From Rodentibacter genomosp. 2 (GTDB lineage Bacteria > Pseudomonadota > Gammaproteobacteria > Enterobacterales > Pasteurellaceae), in assembly GCA_001999425.1 (NCBI GenBank), contig MLHP01000013.1, forward strand, positions 1-64,000: a stretch of DNA of 64,000 nucleotides. The letters run 5' to 3'. Shown here one piece after another: positions 1 to 11,184 of the stretch (the stretch's first letter is position 1; every line of letters starts with the position of its first letter). The notes beneath the pieces were generated by a model that was given only the letters and a program-made list of their open reading frames with translations, was not told the DNA's origin and made no database searches. The position numbers and the translations under genes were made by a program.

Positions 1-1043
1 CCAACGACCCGACGGTGGGGATGCTGACCCTGTTTGCCGGCTTAAACGCCCCAAAGAGTTATAGAAAAAACCATTGAACGTGCTGCCAATGAAATCCAAA
101 AAGAAGCCACCTTCTCAAGAGTGGGAAAATTATTACTCGCCGAAACCAAACCGCATTTTCTCAGCCATTTAAAAGCCGCCTTTATCAGTATGAACACGGC
201 ATTGGCAGGGTTAGCTGTGGTGATTGAAATCGGTTACGAATACGAAGCCTATTACAAAGGGGATACCGTGGGCTGCGGGGCTCGGGTACTTTACTGTCCA
301 GTACCTCAATTGGTTTAATCGGTGTCGCCAAAAAAGCCACCACCAATATGCAATGGCTGGTCAGGTTTGGTTATGTGGGGCTGGCTGCCGGTTCAGTGAT
401 TTTAGTGGCGGGTATCATCACAGACTTTTTCAAACAATCGGATATTGTCACTTGGGTGGATAATGGATTTTGGGGCGGAAGTAAGTTGTATTGGGGGAGA
501 GAGGTAAGAGCTTATGAGTGGGAAAATGAAAAGAGATTAGATTTTAAGGATCAAATGAGTAATAGTATTTTTTATAATAAATTTGATCGGATTAAAAATT
601 TTTATATGGTTGAAATACAACGTTATTTTAATTTTTCCAGTGAAATTGAATTACATGATGACAATCAATTTCTCTTTTTCGTGAACTATAAAGGCATTTA
701 TAGCCGAGCGGATGCGGATAAAATCAGGATTGAAAGCCCGATCACGGTGCGTTGTCCGGCAACCCCAAAAACTATTTATGATCAACCCTATAATGAATAT
801 CGGGTTGAAGGAAATACATTGCGCTGTCAGGTCGTTTTTGAAAGGGAAGGCGTCGCCAAAATAATGATTCCGCCGCAACAACTTACCGGTTATTTACGGG
901 CAAAACAATATTATTTCCCGACTCCGGTACAATTTAGTTACGGCGACATTAATTATTTATCAATGAGTGTGTCAATCCCCACTTATCAGGGTAGTGAATA
1001 TCGAAAACACTCAAATCAAACCGCATTTAGCTTTAAAGGATAG
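1..1043 (+). pseudogene. Broken 3' end of a VasX-like type VI effector gene
   Basis: No single frame stays open. Coding-like protein runs in frame 3 to about 60 (NDPTVGMLTLFAGLNAPKSY), moves to frame 1 until about 280 (ending near EAYYKGDT), then returns to frame 3 and reads to a TAG at 1041-1043. At least two frameshifts are therefore needed. The last part has a membrane stretch (GYVGLAAGSVILVAGIITDFF) followed by about 190 residues rich in aromatic and charged residues. This pattern resembles the C-terminus of the VasX / BTH_I2691-type effectors of type VI secretion; that is family recall, not a search. The gene begins outside the window. It is followed 5 bases later by another broken gene that may have been its immunity partner. 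Sequencing error is an alternative, but genes elsewhere in the window are intact. Confidence 0.4.
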
Positions 1044-1048
1044 AGGGT

Positions 1049-2041
1049 ATGAAACAACTTCTCGAAAAATGGCTTCATTTTTACCGCACTTACACCTTAG
1101 GCTACTCCATTCGACGGGTGAATCCCGATGAATTGGAAATTCGCCATTTAATTTTAGATGCCTTTCCTAGAGGGACGATTCGTCTGATTTTTTTAGCGAT
1201 TTTAGGTGTGATAGCTTTTATTGATCTGCAACATGGCGTTAGACCCTTTGATAATCAGATTAAAGCAATTAAATATGATTTTGAATGGGCATTTTATCCG
1301 GATAATAGAACTATGCCATTATATGAACGTTATATAAAAACAGTTACATCGGAAGAATATCAGCAACAATATCCAAATGATATGATTTATAGCTATGAGA
1401 ACTACAAATCTCTATATATAGAGGATGACAAATTACGCTTAGTTCGCCCTATTTTTCACATTATCTGGCCGTTATTGCTCCTTTGCATTATGTTCCCGCC
1501 ACGCCCTCGTGGCATTCGGATCAACAGTAAGAAAAAAGTGATTTACCAACAACACTTAGGCAAAGAATATTGGTTGGCATTCATACCGGACGAGGGCGAT
1601 CCGTTAAGCGGTATTGTCTAGGGCTTTACCCCTTTAGTTTAACCGGGCGTTATTCTCTGCAAATCGGCATACCGAATAAAGCAGGGCAACTGCCTTTTTT
1701 AATGTACGGTTGTTACCCCAACCCAAGCCTTGAGCATAACCGTTATCTTTTACGTGCCATTCGGGATTTTGTGCGGGAAGACAACCCGGCAAGCCTAAAA
1801 TATGTCGGGCGCTGCTATAAATTCCCGTGGTTAAACCCGTTAATTTTTCTGTTTAATGTAGGCAGTATTTTCCGTATGCCGTTTAACCAAAAACTGGCGG
1901 ATAAACAGATTGAGGCGGAACTAAAAGCGTGGAAAAAACGCACTGAAAACAGTAAAAAAACAGTGGTTCGACTCGGTACAACGCCAACAACAACGCGTCA
2001 ATCAACAACTGGCGGAATTAAAAATGGATAATAAAATCTAG
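1049..2041 (+). pseudogene. Frameshifted membrane protein gene (DUF6708-like), possible effector partner
   Basis: Starts with ATG at 1049 (GGAG-poor but close behind the previous stop). Frame 2 reads 190 residues to a TAG at 1619-1621, with membrane segments near residues 46-62 (IRLIFLAILGVIAFID) and 134-148. The similarity-like reading then continues in frame 1 from about 1620 (GLYPFSLTGRYSLQIGIPNK) and returns to frame 2 at a run of seven A (1954-1960), giving a natural end WFDSVQRQQQ...MDNKI with TAG at 2039-2041. Two frameshifts mean the full protein of about 330 residues is not made. The family guess (DUF6708, often beside type VI effectors) is from memory and tentative. Confidence 0.45.
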
Positions 2042-2110
2042 CCAAAATCGACCGCACTTTAGGGTTGTTTTAAAAATAAGACCTCATCACCCAATAAGCT
2101 AATCAAAGGT

Positions 2111-2440
2111 TTATAAGCATTTTGCCGGTTTTGGCAAGCCGGCTAATTTTGTTGCTTGTTTTGCCGGTCCTTCAGGGAATAAGCGTTGTAAATAGCGACT
2201 GTTACCTTTATCTTCGCCCAATTTTTCAGCCATCGCTTTTACTAACATACGAATAGCAGGAGAGGTATTGTATTCTTGATAAAAATCCCGCACAAAATAG
2301 ATTACTTCCCAATGAGCAGGAGAAAGCTCAATATTTTCCTGCTGTGCGATAGCTTTGGCGACCTCCTCATTCCAGTTGGCAATATTGGCAAGATAGCCTG
2401 ATGAATCGGTTTTAATTTGTTTTCCTTGTACTTCAATCAT
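2111..2440 (-). CDS. tusE: Sulfurtransferase TusE (DsrC-like)
   Basis: 109 residues, the usual length for TusE. The family's active cysteine is the penultimate residue, and the protein ends PKPAKCL, so that residue is present. The middle has the conserved helix pattern [15 protein letters not shown]. In E. coli TusE accepts persulfide sulfur from TusBCD and passes it to MnmA for the 2-thiouridine of tRNA wobble positions. It starts one base after the end of ttcA, so the two tRNA-thiolation genes are probably one transcript. A USS (2051-2059) lies just downstream. Confidence 0.9.
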   Translation of the reverse strand: MIEVQGKQIKTDSSGYLANIANWNEEVAKAIAQQENIELSPAHWEVIYFVRDFYQEYNTSPAIRMLVKAMAEKLGEDKGNSRYLQRLFPEGPAKQATKLAGLPKPAKCL

Positions 2441-2441
2441 T

Positions 2442-3374
2442 TTATTTTACTTCTTTAAAACTAATCATTTCCTGATCAGAAAAATCAGCGGATTCTTCAT
2501 TATCAAATTGCATTGGTTCGATTCGTTCTTCATCAAATGCCGTATCTCCCTCAATGCCTTCTAATAATTGCCCGTGCCGAATACCCCTAAAATCAAAGAG
2601 TTTCGGATCGCATAAATGTGACAACGTGATATTTTGCATTGCACTAAACATGGTTTCTAAACGCCCCGGATATTGGCAATCCCAAGTATTCAGCATTTCT
2701 TTCACCACTTGACGTTGCAAATTGGGCTGAGATCCGCACAAATTACACGGAATAATTGGAAATCCTTTCGCAACGGCATATTTCTCAATATCTTTTTCTT
2801 TACAGTAGGCTAGAGGACGAATCACAATTTGTTTGCCGTCATCTGAAATTAATTTGGGTGGCATTGATTTTAATTTTCCGCCGTAGAACATATTTAAGAA
2901 AAGTGTCGCCAACATATCATCACGATGATGACCAAGAGCGATTTTTGTAGCCCCTAATTCTGTCGCCGTGCGATAGAGAATACCGCGGCGTAGGCGGGAA
3001 CAGAGTGAACAAGTGGTTTTACCCTCCGGAATTTTTTCTTTCACAATGCCGTAGGTATTTTCTTGCACGATTTTGTAATCTACACCAATGCTTTCTAAAT
3101 AAGTCGGCAGAATATGTTCCGGAAAACCCGGTTGTTTTTGGTCAAGATTCACCGCCACAATATCAAACTTAACGGGAGCGCTTTGTTGTAAATTTAGCAG
3201 AATATCCAAAAGCGTATAACTGTCTTTTCCGCCGGATAGACACACCATCACCTTATCGCCGTTTTCGATCATGCCGAAATCCGCAATCGCATTTCCCACA
3301 TTACGGCGTAAGCGTTTTTGTAATTTATTGAAATTATAAGTTTGTTTTTTTTCTTGTTGGGTTAATTCGATCAT
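2442..3374 (-). CDS. ttcA: tRNA 2-thiocytidine(32) synthetase TtcA
   Basis: 310 residues from ATG at 3374, matching E. coli TtcA (311). The open frame continues upstream to 3440, but that stretch ([13 protein letters not shown]) is unlike the family and overlaps the promoter region and a USS, so the internal start [10 protein letters not shown] is preferred. The PP-loop SGGKDS is at residues 47-52. The two cysteine pairs that bind the iron-sulfur cluster are visible in [10 protein letters not shown] and CNLCGSQPN. The enzyme thiolates cytidine 32 in tRNAs using ATP. It is divergent from mukF. Confidence 0.92.
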   Translation of the reverse strand: MIELTQQEKKQTYNFNKLQKRLRRNVGNAIADFGMIENGDKVMVCLSGGKDSYTLLDILLNLQQSAPVKFDIVAVNLDQKQPGFPEHILPTYLESIGVDYKIVQENTYGIVKEKIPEGKTTCSLCSRLRRGILYRTATELGATKIALGHHRDDMLATLFLNMFYGGKLKSMPPKLISDDGKQIVIRPLAYCKEKDIEKYAVAKGFPIIPCNLCGSQPNLQRQVVKEMLNTWDCQYPGRLETMFSAMQNITLSHLCDPKLFDFRGIRHGQLLEGIEGDTAFDEERIEPMQFDNEESADFSDQEMISFKEVK

Positions 3375-3454
3375 TCTGTGTTTTTGGCTTATTGATGAAA
3401 AGCGCACATTATACGTGAAAAACGGCAAAAGTGCGGTCAATTCAAAAGAAGATT

Positions 3455-3483
3455 TTTAAGATTTACAAAAATTCCTGTATAAT
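3455..3483 (+). promoter_or_regulatory. Probable mukFEB promoter
   Basis: A perfect TATAAT lies at 3478-3483, 42 bases upstream of the mukF start. The -35 (TTTAAG at 3455-3460, spacer 17) is weak. A USS at 3429-3437 lies upstream. Confidence 0.5.
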
Positions 3484-3524
3484 CAGCTTAATTTTTTGTT
3501 CAATTTTAACGCACTGTCATTTCA

Positions 3525-4859
3525 ATGATTGAGACATCACAAACTATTCCGGAACTCGTCTCTTGGGCAAAAGAACGCGAGTTTTCACTGAATTTACCCA
3601 CCGAGCGTTTGGTATTTCTGTTGGCGATTGCAATTTATAATAATGAACGATTAGACGGCGAGATGTTAGAAGCTGATCTCGTGGATATCTTTCGCCATAC
3701 CATAAATGCGTTTGATCAATCTACCGATGCGATTGCCACTCGTGCCAATAACACAATCAACGAACTAGTCAAACAACGTTTATTAAATCGTTTTAGTAGC
3801 GAGTTTACCGAAGGTTTGGCTATTTATCGTCTTACACCGCTCGGCGTAGGTGTGTCCGATTATTATATTCGCCAGCGTGAATTTTCTACTTTGCGGCTTT
3901 CCGTGCAACTTTCCATTGTTGCCGATGAAATACAACGGGCATCAAATGCGGCAGAGGAGGGTGCTCAAAATAATGAAAGCGAGCATTACTGGCGTAAAAA
4001 TGTATTTGCTCCGTTGAAATATTCCGTCGCAGAAATTTTTGATAGCATTGATCTCTCACAACGTATTATGGATGAAAATCAGCAAAGTATTAAGGAAGAA
4101 ATTGCTGAGCTGTTAAGCAAAGATTGGCAAGCGGCAATTGCAAGCTGTGAACGTTTATTGGATGAAACCTCGGGTAACTTACGTGAATTACAAGATACCT
4201 TAAATGCGGCAGGCGATAAATTGCAGGCTCAATTACTTCGGATTCAGGATTCTGTCATAGGGCGTGAGGAACTGTATTTTATCAACCAACTCATCACGGA
4301 TCTTCAATCCAAACTCGACCGTATTATCAGCTGGGGACAGCAAGCGATTGATTTGTGGATTGGCTATGATCGCCATGTGCATAAATTTATCCGTACTGCC
4401 ATTGATATGGATAAAAACCGGGTATTTTCACAACGTTTGCGTCATTCCATTCACCACTATTTTGATCATCCTTGGTTTTTATGGACGGCACAGGCGGAGC
4501 GTCTCGTTGATTTACGTGATGAAGAAATGGTATTGCGTGAGGACGATGCGCTCGGAGAATTACCGGAAGCATTGCAATATGAATCCTTAGCGGATTTACA
4601 TGATCAGATTGTCGATCATATGCAAAACTTGCTGATTCAATACCGTGAAAATAATCGTCCGATAGATTTGAGTGTGGTACTCAAAGAACAACTTGACAGC
4701 TATCCGCTTTCTCGCCATTTTGATATAGCACGTATTATTGTGGATCAGGCGGTGCGTTTAGGAATAGCGAACGATGATTTATCAGGCGTTTATCCGAATT
4801 GGAAAGAAATTAATGAGCAGGGTGCAGAGGTACAGGCTCACGTGATTGATAAATATTAA
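3525..4859 (+). CDS. mukF: Chromosome partition protein MukF (kleisin)
   Basis: 444 residues, close to E. coli MukF (440). The N-terminal winged-helix region ([20 protein letters not shown]), the central helical region (about 120-300) and the C-terminal winged helix that contacts the MukB head are all covered without a break. MukF bridges two MukB heads and binds MukE, forming the bacterial condensin MukBEF that compacts and segregates chromosomes. First gene of mukF-mukE-mukB. The 70 bases before mukE hold a USS (4860-4868) and a small palindrome of the TCTCTTTTAAAAGAGA type, which may tune readthrough. Confidence 0.95.
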   Translation: MIETSQTIPELVSWAKEREFSLNLPTERLVFLLAIAIYNNERLDGEMLEADLVDIFRHTINAFDQSTDAIATRANNTINELVKQRLLNRFSSEFTEGLAIYRLTPLGVGVSDYYIRQREFSTLRLSVQLSIVADEIQRASNAAEEGAQNNESEHYWRKNVFAPLKYSVAEIFDSIDLSQRIMDENQQSIKEEIAELLSKDWQAAIASCERLLDETSGNLRELQDTLNAAGDKLQAQLLRIQDSVIGREELYFINQLITDLQSKLDRIISWGQQAIDLWIGYDRHVHKFIRTAIDMDKNRVFSQRLRHSIHHYFDHPWFLWTAQAERLVDLRDEEMVLREDDALGELPEALQYESLADLHDQIVDHMQNLLIQYRENNRPIDLSVVLKEQLDSYPLSRHFDIARIIVDQAVRLGIANDDLSGVYPNWKEINEQGAEVQAHVIDKY

Positions 4860-4929
4860 AAGTGCGGTCTCTTTTAAAAGAGATTTAATCATCCTTGGGA
4901 CAGGATATAAAGAGTAAGAGAAATAAACC

Positions 4930-5688
4930 ATGACAGATAATCTTCAAGATGTAATTTCCCCAAAACTTGCAACGGCAATTGCAAATCCATTGTTTCCTAC
5001 AGTGGATAGTCTTTTGCGTTCAGGTCGCCATATAAGCACGGAACAACTTGATAATCACGCCTTTTTAATGGATTTCCAAAACGAGTTAGACGGTTTTTAT
5101 CGCCGCTATAATGTGGAGCTTATTCGTGCGCCTGAAGGTTTTTTCTATTTGCGCCCTAAGGCAACGACTTTAATTGCCCGTTCGGTGCTTTCCGAGTTGG
5201 AAATGTTGGTGGGGAAGGTGCTTTGCTATCTCTACTTAAGTCCTGAGCGCCTTGCGCAACAAGGGATTTTTACCACCCAAGAAGTTTACGATGAATTATT
5301 GAATTTAGCCGATGAAAGCAAATTATTAAAAGCGGTGAATCAGCGCTCCAGCGGTTCCGATTTAGATAAACAAAAATTAGCTGAAAAAGTGCGGGCAGCG
5401 ATTGGTCGTTTGCGCCGTTTGGGAATGATTCATACAGTGGGCGAACAAAATAGCGGTAAGTTTACTATTGCCGAATCCGTTTTCCGTTTTGGTGCGGAAG
5501 TACGTTCCGGGGATGATCCGTTAGAAGCGCAAGCCCGCTTAATTCGTGATGGGGAAGCCGCCACTCCACAGTCTTTACAACTGGAAAAACAAGCATTGGC
5601 AAATACGGAAAATAATGTTGAGGAAATCGACGAGGAAAGTGCGGTTGAAATTGAAGCGGAATTTGATGATGTAGGAGAACAAGAATAA
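4930..5688 (+). CDS. mukE: Chromosome partition protein MukE
   Basis: 252 residues, a little longer than E. coli MukE (about 234) because of an acidic tail ([22 protein letters not shown]). The conserved start of the family is seen in [23 protein letters not shown]. MukE dimers bind MukF and modulate the MukB ATPase. Its TAA overlaps the mukB ATG by one base (TAATG at 5686-5690), with a GGAG Shine-Dalgarno sequence inside the end of mukE, so mukB translation is coupled. A USS lies inside the gene (5638-5646) within the acidic tail. Confidence 0.95.
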   Translation: MTDNLQDVISPKLATAIANPLFPTVDSLLRSGRHISTEQLDNHAFLMDFQNELDGFYRRYNVELIRAPEGFFYLRPKATTLIARSVLSELEMLVGKVLCYLYLSPERLAQQGIFTTQEVYDELLNLADESKLLKAVNQRSSGSDLDKQKLAEKVRAAIGRLRRLGMIHTVGEQNSGKFTIAESVFRFGAEVRSGDDPLEAQARLIRDGEAATPQSLQLEKQALANTENNVEEIDEESAVEIEAEFDDVGEQE

Positions 5689-8600
5689 TGTCTGATGTAT
5701 TAGAATTGAAAAGTGATATTTTGCACGACGAATCGCATGAGCAAGACATTGAACAAGAAGAAAGCCAGCTTGTTGCGCCGATCATCAATCAGGGGGTTGA
5801 ACGGGGAAAATTCCGCTCTTTAACCCTGATTAACTGGAACGGTTTTTTTGCCCGAACCTTTGATTTAGATGAGTTGGTGACTACGCTTTCTGGTGGTAAT
5901 GGTGCGGGAAAATCAACCACTATGGCAGGATTTGTTACTGCGCTCATTCCGGATTTAACCTTGTTACATTTCCGCAATACTACGGAAGCCGGCTCGACAG
6001 GCGGATCGCGTGATAAAGGCTTGCACGGTAAATTACGCCCCGGCGTTTGTTACGCGGTATTGGATACGATTAACTCGCGTCATCAACGTGTTTTAGTCGG
6101 TGTACGTTTGCAGCAGATTGCGGGACGGGATAAAAAAGTCGATCTAAAAACCTTTTCGATCCAAGGCGTGGAATTGTCACAAAATCCGACCGCGCTTTTT
6201 ACTGAGATTGTTGGCGAACGCCAAGCGCGAGTACTCAATTTAAATGAATTAAAAGAAAAAATAGAAAATCTCGGCGCTCAATTTAAACAATATCATTCGA
6301 TTGGTGATTATCACGCGATGATGTTTGATTTGGGCATTATCCCAAAACGTTTACGTTCCGCCTCGGATCGCAGCAAATTCTATAAACTTATCGAAGCGTC
6401 TTTGTACGGTGGTATTTCAAGTGCGATCACTCGTTCTTTGCGTGATTATTTATTGCCGGAGAATTTAGGGGTACGCAAAGCCTTCCAAGATATGGAAAGT
6501 GCGTTGCGTGAAAACCGTATGACCTTGGAAGCCATTAAAGTTACTCAATCCGATCGTGATTTATTCAAACATTTAATTACCGAAACCACCAATTATGTGG
6601 CATCGGATTATATGCGTAATGCCAACGAACGCCGTGGTAATATTGAAGCGGCACTCGCGTTTCGTCGTGAATGGTATAAAGCCAAGACGGAGCAGGATTT
6701 ATCACAACACCGTTTAATTGATTTAAGCCGAGAAGTTGCCGAACTGGCGGAAAATGAACGTACGCTAGAAGTGGATCACCAAAGCGCGCAGGATCACTTA
6801 AATCTGGTGTTAAATGCACTTCGTCATCAAGAAAAAATATCTCGTTATCAAGAAGATGTTGCAGAGCTTTCCGAACGTTTGGAAGAACAAAAAATAGTAG
6901 TGGAAACTGCCAATGAGCAACTTGAAGAAAGCCAAGCATTGTTTGAACAAAGTGAGATCGAAATCGATGAAGTTCGTTCTCAACTTGCCGATTATCAACA
7001 GGCATTGGACGCCCAACAAACACGGGCTTTACAATATCAACAGGCTATTGCGGCTTTAGAAAAGGCAAAAGCCCTATGCGGTTTAGCCGATCTGAATGTG
7101 AAAAATGTCTCTGATTACCACGCTGAATTTGAAGCACATGCGGAAAGCTTGACGGAAACGGTATTGGAATTAGAACATAAAATGTCTATTTCTGAGGCGG
7201 CAAAATCCCAATTTGATAAGGCTTACCAATTAGTCCGTAAAATTGCCGGCGATATACCGCGTTCTACCGCTTGGGAAAGCGCCAAAGAATTATTGCGTGA
7301 ATACCCAAGTCAAAAATTACAAGCACAACAAACACCGCAACTTCGTGCCAAATTGCATGAACTGGAACAACGTTACACCCAACAACAAAGTGCGGTCAGA
7401 TTATTGAATGATTTTAATCTGCGGGCGGATTTAAATTTAGCCACTGCCGATGAATTAGAAGCCTATCATGCGGAGCAGGAAGCTTTGGTGGATGAGCTTG
7501 CTGCGGATCTTTCCGAACAAGTGGAAACTCGTTCAATACTTCGTCAAAAACGTGAAAATTTAACCATACTTTATGATGAAAATGCACGTAAAGCGCCGGC
7601 TTGGCTGACAGCTCAGGCAGCATTGGAACGTTTGGAAGAGCAGAGTGGCGAGACTTTCCAGCATAGTCAGGATGTGATGAATTTTATGCAGGCGCAACTC
7701 GTGAAAGAACGCGAATTGACGATGCAACGTGATCAACTTGAACAAAAACGCCAACAATTAGAGGAGCAAATTTCCCGTTTAAGTCAGCCTGACGGTTCTG
7801 AAGATATGCGTTTGAATGCGCTTGCAGAACGTTTTGGCGGCGTATTGCTTTCCGAACTGTATGATGATGTGCCGATTGAAGACGCCCCGTATTTTTCCGC
7901 ACTTTACGGCCCGGCACGACATGCTATTGTGGTTCGTGATTTAAATTCGGTAAGGGAACAATTAGATAAACTTGATGATTGTCCGGATGATCTTTATTTA
8001 ATTGAAGGTGATCCGACCGCTTTCGATGACAGTGTACTATCCGCGCAAGAGCTTGAGCTTGGCGTAGTGGTTCAAGTGTCCGAACGTGAATTGCGTTATT
8101 CTAAATTCCCGGAAATCCCATTATTTGGTCGTGCAGCCCGTGAAAAACGTTTGGAAGAATTGCAAGTTCAACGTGATGAAATTGCGGAGGATCACGCACA
8201 AATTGCCTTTGATGTGCAAAAATGCCAACGTTTACACGAACATTTCAGCCAATTTGTCGGTTTACATTTAGCCCTTGCATTCCAACCAAATCCGGAAGCG
8301 TTAATGGCGGAAATTAACCGTGAACGTAATGAAATTGATCGTGAATTGAATCAATTTAGTAGCGGTGAGCAACAATTGCGTATTCAATTAGACAACGCAA
8401 AAGAAAAAATGCAGTTGCTTAATAAATTAATTCCACAATTAAGCATCTTGGCAGATGAAGATTTAGTTGATCGTATTGAGGAATGTCGGGAACAATTAGA
8501 TATCGCGGAGCAAGACGAATTATTTATTCGTCAATATGGCGCGACGTTGTCACAACTAGAACCGATAGCTAACACGCTGCAAAGCGATCCGGAACATTAT

Positions 8601-10202
8601 GAAGCGTTAAAAAATGAATTAGCACAAGCCATTGAACGCCAAAAACAAGTGCAGCAACGTGTTTTTGCATTAGCCGATGTCGTACAGCGTAAACATCATT
8701 TTGCTTATGAAGATCGGGTTCAGACAGAAACTTCGGAATTGAACGAGCAACTTCGCCAACGTTTAGAACAAATGCAAACCCAACGTGATGCACAACGGGA
8801 ACAGCTTCGTCAAAAACAAACGCAATTTGCACAATATAATCAGGTTTTCATTGGATTACAAAGTTCTTATGACAGTAAAAATCAGCTATTAAAAGAACTC
8901 ATTAGTGAAATTGATGAGTTGGGTGTGCGTGCCGATGAAGGAGCGGAAGAGCGGGCACGTATTCGCCGTGATGAGTTACATCAACAGCTTTCAACCAATC
9001 GTCAAAGACGTTCTTATGTAGAAAAACAACTCACGTTAATTGAAAGTGAAGCAGAAAATCTTAACCGCCGTATTCGCAAGGCTGAACGTGATTACAAAAC
9101 CCAGCGAGAATTGATTGTTGCTGCCAAAGTAAGTTGGTGTGTTGTGCTACGTTTATCCCGTCATTCCGATGTGGAAAAACGCTTAAACCGTCGTGAACTG
9201 GCTTATTTATCTGCTGATGAACTTCGCTCGATGTCGGATAAAGCATTGGGGGCATTACGTACCGCTGTGGCTGATAACGAATATTTACGCGATAGCTTAC
9301 GTGCATCGGAAGATAGCCGTAAACCGGAAAACAAAGTGCGCTTCTTTATTGCGGTATATCAACATTTACGTGAACGTATCCGTCAAGACATCATTAAAAC
9401 CGATGATCCGATTGATGCCATTGAACAAATGGAAATCGAACTTTCCCGTTTAACGGCAGAGCTTACCAGCCGTGAGAAAAAATTGGCTATTAGCTCTGAA
9501 AGTGTGGCAAATATTATGCGGAAAACCATTCAACGTGAACAGAACCGCATTCGTATGTTGAATCAGGGGCTACAAAATATTGCTTTCGGTCAGGTAAAAT
9601 CCGTTCGTTTAGTGGTAAATATTCGTGATACCCATGCGATGTTGCTTGATGCCCTTTCTGGTCAGCAAGATGAATATCAAGATTTATTTAATGACAACCG
9701 CATTACTTTCTCAGAAGCCATGGCGAAACTCTATCAACGCATTAATCCGCACATTGATATGGGACAACGCACGGCGCAAACTATCGGCGAAGAATTATTG
9801 GATTATCGCAACTACCTTGAATTGGAAGTAGAAGTTTTCCGTGGCGCGGACGGTTGGTTACGCGCAGAAAGTGGCGCATTATCGACCGGTGAAGCGATCG
9901 GAACGGGGATGTCGATTTTGTTGATGGTAGTACAAAGCTGGGAAGAAGAAAGTCGCCGGATTCGAGGTAAAGACATTGTACCTTGTCGCTTATTGTTCCT
10001 TGATGAAGCTGCACGTCTTGACGGTAAGTCCATTTCAACCTTATTTGAATTGTGTGAACGATTGGATATGCAACTCCTCATCGCCGCACCGGAAAATATT
10101 AGCCCGGAAAAAGGCACAACCTATAAATTAGTACGTAAAATCGCCGGTAACCAAGAACACGTTCATGTGGTTGGGTTACGCGGTTTTGGAGCAACGGAGT
10201 AG
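5688..10202 (+). CDS. mukB: Chromosome partition ATPase MukB (SMC-like)
   Basis: 1504 residues; E. coli MukB has 1486. Walker [10 protein letters not shown] is at residues 69-77. The signature motif ([17 protein letters not shown]) and Walker B ([11 protein letters not shown]) are near the C-terminus, with long coiled coils and a central hinge between them. Compared with E. coli, the protein has about 36 extra N-terminal residues rich in Asp, Glu and Gln before [16 protein letters not shown]. The extension is read from the coupled ATG; no better start lies before the conserved part. MukB dimers form the DNA-entrapping arms of the MukBEF condensin. The location close to dif is notable because MukBEF is displaced from the terminus by MatP in E. 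coli. Confidence 0.96.
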   Translation: MSDVLELKSDILHDESHEQDIEQEESQLVAPIINQGVERGKFRSLTLINWNGFFARTFDLDELVTTLSGGNGAGKSTTMAGFVTALIPDLTLLHFRNTTEAGSTGGSRDKGLHGKLRPGVCYAVLDTINSRHQRVLVGVRLQQIAGRDKKVDLKTFSIQGVELSQNPTALFTEIVGERQARVLNLNELKEKIENLGAQFKQYHSIGDYHAMMFDLGIIPKRLRSASDRSKFYKLIEASLYGGISSAITRSLRDYLLPENLGVRKAFQDMESALRENRMTLEAIKVTQSDRDLFKHLITETTNYVASDYMRNANERRGNIEAALAFRREWYKAKTEQDLSQHRLIDLSREVAELAENERTLEVDHQSAQDHLNLVLNALRHQEKISRYQEDVAELSERLEEQKIVVETANEQLEESQALFEQSEIEIDEVRSQLADYQQALDAQQTRALQYQQAIAALEKAKALCGLADLNVKNVSDYHAEFEAHAESLTETVLELEHKMSISEAAKSQFDKAYQLVRKIAGDIPRSTAWESAKELLREYPSQKLQAQQTPQLRAKLHELEQRYTQQQSAVRLLNDFNLRADLNLATADELEAYHAEQEALVDELAADLSEQVETRSILRQKRENLTILYDENARKAPAWLTAQAALERLEEQSGETFQHSQDVMNFMQAQLVKERELTMQRDQLEQKRQQLEEQISRLSQPDGSEDMRLNALAERFGGVLLSELYDDVPIEDAPYFSALYGPARHAIVVRDLNSVREQLDKLDDCPDDLYLIEGDPTAFDDSVLSAQELELGVVVQVSERELRYSKFPEIPLFGRAAREKRLEELQVQRDEIAEDHAQIAFDVQKCQRLHEHFSQFVGLHLALAFQPNPEALMAEINRERNEIDRELNQFSSGEQQLRIQLDNAKEKMQLLNKLIPQLSILADEDLVDRIEECREQLDIAEQDELFIRQYGATLSQLEPIANTLQSDPEHYEALKNELAQAIERQKQVQQRVFALADVVQRKHHFAYEDRVQTETSELNEQLRQRLEQMQTQRDAQREQLRQKQTQFAQYNQVFIGLQSSYDSKNQLLKELISEIDELGVRADEGAEERARIRRDELHQQLSTNRQRRSYVEKQLTLIESEAENLNRRIRKAERDYKTQRELIVAAKVSWCVVLRLSRHSDVEKRLNRRELAYLSADELRSMSDKALGALRTAVADNEYLRDSLRASEDSRKPENKVRFFIAVYQHLRERIRQDIIKTDDPIDAIEQMEIELSRLTAELTSREKKLAISSESVANIMRKTIQREQNRIRMLNQGLQNIAFGQVKSVRLVVNIRDTHAMLLDALSGQQDEYQDLFNDNRITFSEAMAKLYQRINPHIDMGQRTAQTIGEELLDYRNYLELEVEVFRGADGWLRAESGALSTGEAIGTGMSILLMVVQSWEEESRRIRGKDIVPCRLLFLDEAARLDGKSISTLFELCERLDMQLLIAAPENISPEKGTTYKLVRKIAGNQEHVHVVGLRGFGATE

Positions 10203-10207
10203 AGGAC

Positions 10208-10250
10208 AAGTGCGGTTAAAAATGAAAGCATTTTTGACTGCACTTTTTTT
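10208..10250 (+). terminator. Terminator after mukB built on a USS
   Basis: A 17-base arm (10208-10224) containing a perfect USS core pairs with 10229-10245, which carries a one-base variant of the USS complement (ACTGCACTT), followed by a T run. Confidence 0.85.
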
Positions 10251-10297
10251 ATAGGAAACTCTCCACAATTTTAAGAATTATTCATTAAGGAACAAAA

Positions 10298-11170
10298 ATG
10301 CACAATCTTATTCTCGCTATTTTCTGTAGCGTTGCTGTTTCTATTTTGCTCAAAGTCGCACGCAAGAAAAATATTATTATCGAGCAGGCGATTGCTTTTA
10401 ACTATATTGTCGCCTTGTTATTGAGCTATTTTTTGCTAAAACCGAACTTTAAAGGATTGGAATTTACGGATTATATCGCACAAAGCGATAGCATGCCGAT
10501 TTTCTTGGCATTAGGATTATTATTACCGAGCGTATTTATTATTATGTCAAAAGCGGTTGAATTTGCCGGTATAGTTCGTTCTGATGCAGCTCAGCGCTTA
10601 TCTTTATTTTTGCCGATTTTGGCAGCGTTTTTTATTTTTAACGAAGCCTTAAGCCACTCAAAATTAATTGGCGTTATATTGGCATTTATCGGTTTGTTTT
10701 GCTTGTTAAGTAAACCGAACGAGCAAAGATCGGTCAATTTTAAAGGTACTTTGGCGTTAATTGGCATATGGTTTGGTTACGGCATTATTGATATTTTGTT
10801 TAAACAAGTGTCAAAGAGCGGTGGTGCGTTCCCGACAACCTTGTTTATAGCATTTTCACTCGCCGCTTGCGTGATGTTTATTTATTTGCTTCTTAAAAGA
10901 GCACAATGGCGGGTAGCAAGTTTTGTCGGTGGGGTTATTTTAGGGGTATTAAATTTTTTCAATATTTTGTTCTACATTAAGGCTCATCAAAGTTTTAGCG
11001 TAAATCCGACATTAATATTTGCCGGAATGAATATTGGGGTGATTTGTTTGGGTACCATCACCGGTGCATTAATTTTTAAAGAAAAAATCAGCAAAATTAA
11101 TGGAGTAGGAATCGTGTTCAGCCTTACGGCTATTTTCTGTTTGTATTATTTAGATAAAATTTTGGCTTAG
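10298..11170 (+). CDS. EamA/DMT-family permease
   Basis: 290 residues, almost entirely hydrophobic, with about ten predicted membrane segments in two similar halves, the layout of the drug/metabolite transporter (EamA) fold. The first half ends near residue 137 (LIGVILAFIGLFCLLSKPNEQ) and the second at the C-terminus (INGVGIVFSLTAIFCLYYLDK), the two showing the repeated closing helix. The Shine-Dalgarno sequence AAGGA is nine bases before the ATG. Its substrate cannot be read from the sequence. It sits between the mukB terminator and sbcB, three bases from the start of the sbcB open frame, so it may be co-transcribed with sbcB. Confidence 0.8.
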   Translation: MHNLILAIFCSVAVSILLKVARKKNIIIEQAIAFNYIVALLLSYFLLKPNFKGLEFTDYIAQSDSMPIFLALGLLLPSVFIIMSKAVEFAGIVRSDAAQRLSLFLPILAAFFIFNEALSHSKLIGVILAFIGLFCLLSKPNEQRSVNFKGTLALIGIWFGYGIIDILFKQVSKSGGAFPTTLFIAFSLAACVMFIYLLLKRAQWRVASFVGGVILGVLNFFNILFYIKAHQSFSVNPTLIFAGMNIGVICLGTITGALIFKEKISKINGVGIVFSLTAIFCLYYLDKILA

Positions 11171-11184
11171 ATTTGAGAAAGACT

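Noticed and set aside
3375-3440. N-terminal extension of TtcA
   Set aside because: The residues do not match the family and the stretch includes a USS and promoter-like sequence.
6577-10117. Several minus-strand open frames opposite mukB
   Set aside because: Shadows of mukB codon use; no start sites or known domains.
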